Positions 26,811-34,286 of a stretch of 34,286 nucleotides of DNA are shown piece by piece. Positions within the stretch are counted from its first letter, which is position 1. Each line of letters begins with the position of its first letter. The DNA is from Holophagales bacterium (GTDB taxonomy: Bacteria; Acidobacteriota; Holophagae; Holophagales; Holophagaceae): the NCBI GenBank assembly GCA_031273105.1, contig JAISSN010000165.1, forward strand, positions 1-34,286, read 5' to 3'. The translations under genes were made by a program, and so were the position numbers. Below the pieces are notes generated by a model. The model worked only from the letters and a program-made list of their open reading frames with translations, was not told the origin of the DNA and did not search any database.

Positions 26811-29800
26811 ATGCGCCTTATTTCCCTGGAAATACACGGATTCAAATCCTTTGCCGATCCCCAAAAACTGGTTTTCCCCTGGGGGATGACAGCTGTCGTG
26901 GGGCCGAATGGATGCGGCAAATCCAACATATCCGATGCCTTAGCGTGGGTTTTAGGCGAGCAGCGGGCAAGCCTTTTGCGCGGCGCGGAGATGGCTGACG
27001 TAGTGTTCGCGGGTACCAGCGAGCGAAAGCCCATGGGCATGGCTGAGGTAAAATTGGTTCTGGAGATGCGCGACCAATCCAAACCAGAGACATTAAATGA
27101 AGTTACGGTGTCCAGGCGACTGTTCCGCGATTCGGGCAGTGAATATCGAGTTAACGGCCGCGAGCGCCGCCTGAAGGATGTCCAGGATTTACTCATGGAT
27201 ACCGGAATGGGCGCCAGGGGCTATTCCTTTATTCAGCAAGGCCAGATTGACCAGATACTCTCCACAAAGCCAAAGGATCGCAGGCAGTTATTAGAGGAAG
27301 CAGCCGGCATTACAAGGTACAAAGTGCGAAGGGCGGAAGCGGAGCGCAGACTGGATGAAACAAAGGCAAACCTGCAAAGGCTGGACGATATCCTGTTTGA
27401 AAAAAGCAAGCAGCAGGATTCGCTAAAGCGCCAGGCCGCTAGGACAAGGCGCGCCCTTGAATTAGACCGGGTCATCAGGGATACTCAGCGGATTTTATTG
27501 ACCGGCAAAGTCATGGAGCTTGAGGCATCCAAAGAAGGCGTTGTTCAGAATCTGGATAACTTAGACGGCCGGATTGCCCAGTTGACGGCCCAAGCCGCTG
27601 AAAAGGCTCAGGAAGTCGAGCGACAGCGCCTAACATTAGCTGAATTGCACAGACTGCAAGAACAGAGGATTCAGCAAATCAGCGCCATAGACCACAAGCT
27701 GGGGCTGCTGGAGCAGGAGCGCGGCTTTCAGGAGTCGCGCATAGAAGAGGCAGGTGAGGCGTTAAACCAAATAAATCAACGAGCTACAGGCTTAAACGAC
27801 AGAGGCGGAGATTGGTCGTCTGAAATTGAGCGCCTTGTAAAAATGAAAGACGAAGCCCAGGCGGCGCTGGACGCCCGCGAAGATCTCGTCCGGGAGACAG
27901 AAGAAGCCGTGGCCCTGGCCGGAGGCGCGCTGAGATCTGTTGAATCTGAGTTAAAGACCCTGCGCGCCAGACAGGCTGAAGTCGCGCAGGCGGCCATCCA
28001 ACATCAGAAAACGCGCCAGAGCATTTATGCGCAAATTGCCCAGCTCGAAGGTCGCCTGGATACCCTCAATCACGAAGAAGCCATGAGGGCGCCGCAATTA
28101 GACGGCCTCATGGTTGAATCAAAACGCCTTTCGAGGGAAATCGAAGGGACAGAAGAAAGATTCAGCGAAATAGAGGATGCTGTTTTATTACAAGCCACGG
28201 TTCGCAATGAAGCCCAGGACGCGCTGCAAGCCAGCGAACGCAATTACCGCGAAACGACAGGCGCCCTTGAGGCGGAAGAATTGCGCCTGAATCAGCTTTC
28301 AGACGCTTTGAAAACCGCGGGCGGCGCGGCGATTAACGAGGAAGCCGTTAAGCGGCTGAAGAAACAGGGCGTCACTCCGAAAGCCCTGACGGACGTCCTG
28401 AAAATTGACGAAAAAGCGCGTCCCGACTTAGAGCGCGTCCTGGGCAACTGGATCAACGCCGTTGCCTTGAAGACCGATTGGCAAACACTGAAACAACTGC
28501 CGGGTCAGTTAATTGTGTCCATAGAACAGAACAATTCCCTCATCGTCCCCGTAGTTCCCTCCCCACAGACCGCAGGTACGGCGTCGCAAGCGTTCCAGGC
28601 GCGTCCTCTGATTGAATATATCCGCTGGCAGAGCAGGGCGCCAAAGGTGCTGGAAGGGCTGCTCAACAGAGTATTCCGCTGCAGGGACGACGAGTTTATG
28701 GATTTAGCCACGGCGCATCCTGAACTGGCATTTGTTTCAAAGTCTTTTGTCAAGCTGCCCTACGGCCCGGTTCAAGTCGGCGTCGAGCCTCCGGCGGCGT
28801 CTCCATTAAAAATGCTGGCCGAGCGCGAGGCTTGCAACGTAGCGCGGGAAAATCTTCTGAATAGCCTGGAGAGCCTTGAAGCTGAAAAAAAATCCCTCGC
28901 CCTCCGAGCGTCTGAGGCCCAGGAGCGATTGAGGGAAATGGAAGAAGACCGCGCTAACGCGAAGCGTTCCCTCGAAGACAAAATGGGGCGGTGGGCTTCT
29001 GTAGAGAGGCAAATCAAGGAGATTATTGAGGCCCAGCAGCGCGCCGACGCGCAGTGGGAACTGCACGAAGGCGAAATATCCAAACTAAAGGCGCGGCTAA
29101 AGGAGATAGACGAGGCCCATCCCGAAGACGCGGAACGGGCGCTTGAGGCCGAAATTCGCGGAACTGAAAGCAAACAAACGGAGGCGCAGGGGCGTTTGGA
29201 AGAGCGCAGGGAAACCCTGATGGAAGCAACCAGGACGAGGGCTTCCGCATGGTCTGAAAGAGATTCCGTGGAGCGCCAGCTTCAGCACCTGCAGAGGGCC
29301 GCCTTTGACCTGGAAGCGGAGAAAAAACGCCTGGCGGCTGAACTGACGGAAGCTAAAGAGCGCCGGACAGCCGCCGCTGGCCGCGTAGCGGATATAGAAC
29401 GGGAAGTCCAGAACCTGCTTGACGATAGGTTGAATATTTCTAAAACTCAAACCGACGCTCAGCCTGAAACAGAGCGAGCCAGCGAGGTACTGCGCACACA
29501 AGAGCGTGCGGCCAGAGAGTTTCAGGAATCATTGGAAAACGCTCGGCAACTGCGCCAGGATTTCATGGTTCGGGCCGCGGAGGTACACGGCAAGATTGAG
29601 GCTGTAGCAAAAGAGGTCGAATTTGCCCTTGGCCTATCCGTTCCCGATTTCATTGCATCAATTACAAAAGACGAAAAGGAGGCGTGGGAGCAGGGCGAAT
29701 TAGTCCATCAAACGAGGCTGAACGAGCTTCAATCCCGGCGCACGGATCTAGGGAGCGTTAACCCCCTGGCCATTCAGGAGTTGGAAGAAGTCGAAGCCAT

Positions 29801-30362
29801 GCTTGGCTTTATGAATGAACAGAGGGCGGACGTCCTTGAGGCGATTGCCAATCTGGAAACTACCATAAAAGAAATCAACTTGGCAAGTGAAGAGAGGTTT
29901 CGTGAGGCCTTTGACTTTATCAATTCGAGGTTTCAGGAGGTCTTTCGCCAGGTGTTTGGCGGCGGCAGCGCCCATTTGAGCCTTCAGGACCCAAAGGACT
30001 TGTTGGAGTGCGGCATTGAGATAACAGCCCAGCCGCCGGGCAAAACCGCAAAGGTATTAACGCTACTGTCAGGGGGCGAAAAGGCCCTGACGGCTATCTC
30101 TCTGCTTTTTGCCATATTCCACTTCAAGCCGAGTCCGTTTTGCGTTTTAGACGAGGTTGACGCGCCGCTCGACGAGGCAAACGTGGCGCGCTTTGCCACA
30201 CTGGTTAAAAACATGAAGGAACATACCCAATTCATCGTCATAACCCACCAGAAACCAACGATGATTGCAGCAGATACTCTGTACGGCGTAACCATGGAAG
30301 AAAAAGGCATAAGCAGGCTGGTGAGCGTACAGTTAAAAGAGGCGGAGAAATTAACTAATTGA
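26811..30362 (+). CDS. smc: Chromosome segregation protein SMC
   Basis: MRLISLEIHGFKSFADPQKLVFPWGMTAVVGPNGCGKSNISDALAWVLGEQ; long coiled coils; signature 'TLLSGGEKALTAISLLFAIFHFKPSPFCVLDEVDAPLDEAN'. ATG 26811 preferred over the track start 26751. Confidence 0.97.
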   Translation: MRLISLEIHGFKSFADPQKLVFPWGMTAVVGPNGCGKSNISDALAWVLGEQRASLLRGAEMADVVFAGTSERKPMGMAEVKLVLEMRDQSKPETLNEVTVSRRLFRDSGSEYRVNGRERRLKDVQDLLMDTGMGARGYSFIQQGQIDQILSTKPKDRRQLLEEAAGITRYKVRRAEAERRLDETKANLQRLDDILFEKSKQQDSLKRQAARTRRALELDRVIRDTQRILLTGKVMELEASKEGVVQNLDNLDGRIAQLTAQAAEKAQEVERQRLTLAELHRLQEQRIQQISAIDHKLGLLEQERGFQESRIEEAGEALNQINQRATGLNDRGGDWSSEIERLVKMKDEAQAALDAREDLVRETEEAVALAGGALRSVESELKTLRARQAEVAQAAIQHQKTRQSIYAQIAQLEGRLDTLNHEEAMRAPQLDGLMVESKRLSREIEGTEERFSEIEDAVLLQATVRNEAQDALQASERNYRETTGALEAEELRLNQLSDALKTAGGAAINEEAVKRLKKQGVTPKALTDVLKIDEKARPDLERVLGNWINAVALKTDWQTLKQLPGQLIVSIEQNNSLIVPVVPSPQTAGTASQAFQARPLIEYIRWQSRAPKVLEGLLNRVFRCRDDEFMDLATAHPELAFVSKSFVKLPYGPVQVGVEPPAASPLKMLAEREACNVARENLLNSLESLEAEKKSLALRASEAQERLREMEEDRANAKRSLEDKMGRWASVERQIKEIIEAQQRADAQWELHEGEISKLKARLKEIDEAHPEDAERALEAEIRGTESKQTEAQGRLEERRETLMEATRTRASAWSERDSVERQLQHLQRAAFDLEAEKKRLAAELTEAKERRTAAAGRVADIEREVQNLLDDRLNISKTQTDAQPETERASEVLRTQERAAREFQESLENARQLRQDFMVRAAEVHGKIEAVAKEVEFALGLSVPDFIASITKDEKEAWEQGELVHQTRLNELQSRRTDLGSVNPLAIQELEEVEAMLGFMNEQRADVLEAIANLETTIKEINLASEERFREAFDFINSRFQEVFRQVFGGGSAHLSLQDPKDLLECGIEITAQPPGKTAKVLTLLSGGEKALTAISLLFAIFHFKPSPFCVLDEVDAPLDEANVARFATLVKNMKEHTQFIVITHQKPTMIAADTLYGVTMEEKGISRLVSVQLKEAEKLTN

Positions 30363-31363
30363 CTAAATTATCCCAGTCCGTTTTTTTTATTGGCTCCGTA
30401 CCGGTAAAACCGGCCCTGGCATTAGCTCCGTTACATGAAATCACAGACCAGGCGTTTCGCAGCTTTATGCGCGAAATCGGCGGCTTAGGCTTGACTGTGT
30501 CCGAAATGGTTTCCTGCGAGGCGTTAATACGCAAGGCTGCCAAAGCCGAAAAAATGCTGGCTGGCGATGGCGGACGCCCGTTTGCCGCGCAGATAGTTGG
30601 AGCGCGCCCGGAGGCGATGAGGGAAGCGGCCATTATCGCGGAGCAGTCAGGCGCTGATATTGTTGACATCAACATGGGGTGTCCAGCTTCCAACGTGACA
30701 AGCGGCCTTGCCGGCTCGGCGCTGCTGAGGGATATAAAACTGGCGGAGTCATGCGTTAAGGCAACCATTAAAGCGGTTAAAACTCCCGTCACGGTTAAAA
30801 CTCGCATAGGCTGGGATGATTCGCAAAAAGAACGCGCGGACTACCTGGATTTTTTGAAGATGTTTGAAGATAATGGCGTTGCCGCCGTGACTATACATCC
30901 CCGTACAAGATCCCAACAATATAAGGGCAAGGCGGACTGGAGCTTTATCACAAGAGCCGTGGAGCTTGGCTTGAAGTATCCGATAATCGGCAACGGAGAT
31001 GTTCTCACCCCCGAAGACGCGGAAAGAATGTTTGGGGAAACGGGATGCGATGGCGTAATGATAGGAAGGGGCGCTCTGTACAATCCTTTCTTGTTTAAAC
31101 AAATAACAGATAATTCGTTTTGTGTATCTCACGTTAAGCGCGTTGAAATAACGATTCGTTTTTTTGAAATAGTTATGAAGCAGTGTAATGAGAGAGAATC
31201 GCTGCATAAAATTAAAAAAATCAGCGGTTATTTTACAAAGGGAATTCCAGGCGCGTCCGGTCTGCGCCAAAAGCTTAATGGACTATGTGACCCAGCGGAA
31301 ATTTTAAAAGAGCTGAAAATCGTCGTCTGCCATGCCGGATACCCCAAAAAAATTCCCAGGTAG
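30359..31363 (+). CDS. dusB: tRNA-dihydrouridine synthase (Dus family, DusB-like)
   Basis: 'LAPLHEITDQAFRSFMREIGG', 'ADIVDINMGCPASNVTSGLAGSALLRD', 'TVKTRIGWDD', 'TIHPRTRSQQYKGKADWSFI', 'IIGNGDVLTPEDAERM'. TTG start overlapping the smc stop. Confidence 0.93.
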   Translation: MTKLSQSVFFIGSVPVKPALALAPLHEITDQAFRSFMREIGGLGLTVSEMVSCEALIRKAAKAEKMLAGDGGRPFAAQIVGARPEAMREAAIIAEQSGADIVDINMGCPASNVTSGLAGSALLRDIKLAESCVKATIKAVKTPVTVKTRIGWDDSQKERADYLDFLKMFEDNGVAAVTIHPRTRSQQYKGKADWSFITRAVELGLKYPIIGNGDVLTPEDAERMFGETGCDGVMIGRGALYNPFLFKQITDNSFCVSHVKRVEITIRFFEIVMKQCNERESLHKIKKISGYFTKGIPGASGLRQKLNGLCDPAEILKELKIVVCHAGYPKKIPR

Positions 31364-31597
31364 CGTCATATTATAGCAATTTCACAAATTGTAGCCCATA
31401 CCAACAATCTTCATTCCAATTCATTAACGCCTTGCTTTTGGACTACGAATGGCATAGAAAATGTGTCTGCGCCCTATGATAGTGTTTGTGTTTGCTGGCG
31501 ATAGTTCATACACAGACATCAAGGAGCCCCCCGTTGTATAGGCGTATCTCTTATCATGGGATGCAACCCGTCCTATTCCTGTTCTCTTGTCCCTATA

Positions 31598-31750
31598 AAG
31601 GGCTACAGGCGCCTGCAGGGGCATGTACCGATAATAGCCCAAAACAAACGCAGGGGTAAAGCCATTCCAATGAAACCGGCGCAGGCATTAAGGTTCAGGG
31701 AGCGGAGTTCTGTTGAGCGGGTAAATTCAAACCTGAAAGACAATTACGGC
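31598..31750 (+). pseudogene. Transposase C-terminal remnant
   Basis: 'KGYRRLQGHVPIIAQNKRRGKAIPMKPAQALRFRERSSVERVNSNLKDNYG' resembles the C-terminal catalytic region of IS4/IS1182-like DDE transposases; no intact upstream frame. Confidence 0.6.
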
Positions 31751-31843
31751 TACGAGATGTATAATGATCATCTGGGAAGCCCCAAGTACGAAACAAATGG
31801 AAACATTGACCAAAGCACAACAGGGAAATAGAGGGAAGCGCCT

Positions 31844-34286
31844 ATGCTGAAGTTCAGTCGTATCGCAAGCATGATGTTCACGGTCGCGTTTTTGCTGATC
31901 CTGCATCCGGGCTGTGGGAAATCCACCGCAGATCATTCAGGCGGATCTGTGAAGTACAATTACGCTTCGTTCCGGGATGTTCCCCATGTAACGGAAGAAG
32001 AGATAAAGGCCGTCGAGGCGCTAAAGGAGGGGCGCGACCACTTTGTGTACGCCATAGCGCCGTCTTCCATGTGTTTCATTGACGCTAACGGCGAGCTGAG
32101 AGGGTACTCGGCGCTGTTCTGCGAATGGCTGACCGACTTGTTTGACATTCCGTTTAAGCCGGAAATGTTTAGCTGGAACGATTTTTGGTCTAAGATAGCA
32201 AGTCACGAAATTGATTTTACAGGCGCGATGACCGCCTCTGAAAAACGGCGGAAACAATTTTTTATTACCACCGACATTGCCGTAAGCGCGGTGCAGCACT
32301 ACCGTCTGGTGAACAGCGAGCCGCTGGAGTACATAGCTCTATCCCGCCCGCTGCGCTATGTCTTTATTGAGAATTCCATACTGCTTGAGCAGTTTGTCCC
32401 CAAACTTGAACCTGGCACATTTGAAGTGGTGCTGGCTAAGGACATAGGCTCTGTCCATAGAATGCTTCGCAACGGCAGAGCCGATGTTTTTTTCAGCGAA
32501 AAAATGTTTGAAATGTCCTTTGACGTCTATGGAGACGTGGTCGCAACGGATTTCAGTCCACTGATTTACAACCACTATTCATTGGCAACGCAAAATCCGG
32601 CTCTGAAACCTGTTATTTCCATCGTACAAAAAGCCATAGACGGCGGGGCGCTGAATTATCTCGTTGATTTGCTCAACAGGGGTCAAAAAGAATATTTGAA
32701 ACACAAACTGTTCGCGCAACTCACTAAGGAAGAAAAGAATTTTATAAAAAACTCTGGCGTTATATCTTTCATTGCCGAAACCAGCAATTATCCTATAAGT
32801 TTTTTTAATAAGCATGAAAGTTCCTGGCAGGGTATCGCTTTGGACGCGTTGCGTGAAATCGAGGCTATCACAGGCTTGCGCTTTGAGCGATACAACGACG
32901 AAAAGGCTGATTGGCCCGCGTTGCTTAAAATGCTCGAAGACGGCAGAGCGTCCATGATCACGGAACTGATACGCACAAAAGATCGGGCCGATGATTTTTT
33001 ATGGCCCAAAACCGCGTTCATAATAGACAATTCCGCTATGATATCCAAGTCGAATAAACACAATGTCACATTAAACGAGATCCTTTATTTGAGAGTGGGT
33101 TTGCTCAAGGATTACGCCCACACGGATTTGTTCAGGAAATGGTTTCCGAATCATAACAAAAACATAGAATATGAAAGCGGTACAAAAGCCTTTGATGCAT
33201 TGGATCGCGGTGAAATAGACCTGGTGCTGACGAGCAGTCACGAAATTCTGACACTGACGCATTATTTAGAGCGATCGAATTACAAAATTAATTATCTGTT
33301 CGATAGTCCATTCCCCTCCACTTTTGGATTTAATAAAAATGAGGTTGTCCTGTGTTCTATTATTGACAAAGCTCTCCGCTTGGTAAATACAGACACTATC
33401 TCAAACCAGTGGATGAGAAAGATTTATGATTATCAGGCAAAGGTCGCAGAAAAGCGACGTCCGTTGTGGATAGGCTCCTTCGTATTGTTTGCCGCCCTTG
33501 TAAGCGTTCTTTTACTTCAAAGCAAGCTCGCCAACAAACGAATGGAAGCGCGGGTCAAAGAGCGGACTCAAGAGCTTGAAGCACAAACCTCCACGCTCGC
33601 CACGCTGTTTGACTCCATTCCCGACCTGATTTTTACCATGGACTTGAGTTTGCGTTTTACGAATTGCAACAAAAGCGCGCTCAGGCACTTTAACCTGCCT
33701 ATTGAGGATATTATCGGAAAAAACGAAAAAGAAATCGGGTTCCCCGATGCGCTGGTGGAAAAATACGTTGAAGTAAACCACATGGTCGTCGGCGAGCGCC
33801 GCACAATCGTGTGCGAAGGTCCTGTACCCAGTTTTGACGGGACTTTACCACTATTTGAAATTATGAAAGCGCCGCTCACTATGAACGATAAAGTAGTTGG
33901 AATTTTGATCATAACCCGCAACATAACTGAACGAAAGGCGCTGGAAGAAGACCTTGCGCTGAAAACCACCATGCTTACGGCTCTGTTTGACTCTGTTCCC
34001 GACATTATTTATGCCAAAGACACAAATATGCTATATACCCATATCAATAAAAGCATGTTGAATTTTCTTGGCGTCAGCGGATCTGATATCATCGGCAAAA
34101 CCGTTACGGATATATTTGGCGCCTCGTCTGCGGAAATCCAAAGATATATTGATGAAGACCAGAAGATTATTAAGGATAAAAAAATTATTGTTGTCGAAGA
34201 AACTTTAGTGTCCCAGGCTGACGGCGGTAAAAGCCTGATCGTTGAAACCATCAAAGCCCCGATGGTAAGCAACGGCGAAATATTAG
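31844..34286 (+). CDS. Sensor protein with two periplasmic solute-binding-like (SBP_bac_3) regions, one TM and at least two PAS domains (partial, runs off window)
   Basis: Own translation from ATG 31844: MLKFSRIASMMFTVAFLLILHPGCGKS...; 'PSSMCFIDANGELRGYSALFCEWLTDLF', 'SSWQGIALDALREIEAITGLRFERY', TM 'LWIGSFVLFAALVSVLLLQ', 'ARVKERTQELEAQTSTLATLFDSIPDLIFTMDLSLRF', second PAS 'LTALFDSVPDIIYAKDTNMLYTHINKSMLNFLGVSGSDIIGKTVTDIFG'. No stop before the window end, which explains its absence from the ORF track. Confidence 0.85.
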   Translation, partial: MLKFSRIASMMFTVAFLLILHPGCGKSTADHSGGSVKYNYASFRDVPHVTEEEIKAVEALKEGRDHFVYAIAPSSMCFIDANGELRGYSALFCEWLTDLFDIPFKPEMFSWNDFWSKIASHEIDFTGAMTASEKRRKQFFITTDIAVSAVQHYRLVNSEPLEYIALSRPLRYVFIENSILLEQFVPKLEPGTFEVVLAKDIGSVHRMLRNGRADVFFSEKMFEMSFDVYGDVVATDFSPLIYNHYSLATQNPALKPVISIVQKAIDGGALNYLVDLLNRGQKEYLKHKLFAQLTKEEKNFIKNSGVISFIAETSNYPISFFNKHESSWQGIALDALREIEAITGLRFERYNDEKADWPALLKMLEDGRASMITELIRTKDRADDFLWPKTAFIIDNSAMISKSNKHNVTLNEILYLRVGLLKDYAHTDLFRKWFPNHNKNIEYESGTKAFDALDRGEIDLVLTSSHEILTLTHYLERSNYKINYLFDSPFPSTFGFNKNEVVLCSIIDKALRLVNTDTISNQWMRKIYDYQAKVAEKRRPLWIGSFVLFAALVSVLLLQSKLANKRMEARVKERTQELEAQTSTLATLFDSIPDLIFTMDLSLRFTNCNKSALRHFNLPIEDIIGKNEKEIGFPDALVEKYVEVNHMVVGERRTIVCEGPVPSFDGTLPLFEIMKAPLTMNDKVVGILIITRNITERKALEEDLALKTTMLTALFDSVPDIIYAKDTNMLYTHINKSMLNFLGVSGSDIIGKTVTDIFGASSAEIQRYIDEDQKIIKDKKIIVVEETLVSQADGGKSLIVETIKAPMVSNGEIL

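Overview
The window is a gene-dense stretch of a chromosome from a flagellated, Gram-negative-type bacterium. I make no firm taxonomic call. In order it holds: (i) a three-gene cassette of predicted surface lipoproteins on + (cadherin-like/FN3 protein, S8 subtilase, BIg2-repeat protein with a WKDG-repeat C-terminus); (ii) truA on -, then an HU-family gene on + with a clear sigma70 promoter and a terminator; (iii) fliL, fliN, a ThiD-family kinase, an unknown 392-aa protein, dnaG and rpoD on +; (iv) motA/motB on - with an unusual leader region; (v) scpB, psd and a TtcA-like gene on -; (vi) a type IV pilus/type II secretion-like assembly operon on - (pseudopilin, secretin, PilP/O/N/M-like); (vii) smc and a dus gene on +; (viii) a transposase remnant; (ix) a large solute-binding/PAS sensor protein that runs off the right edge and is missing from the ORF track. 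Most of this is ordinary housekeeping. The best candidates for something undescribed are non-coding: a 168-bp intergenic element of five consecutive hairpins with imperfect terminal inverted repeats (9279-9446), a related palindrome on the other side of HU (8327-8363) with partial copies elsewhere, and the motAB leader, which has two mini-ORFs and shares a 44-bp segment with the region upstream of the first lipoprotein. All homology calls come from reading motifs by eye; no searches were run.
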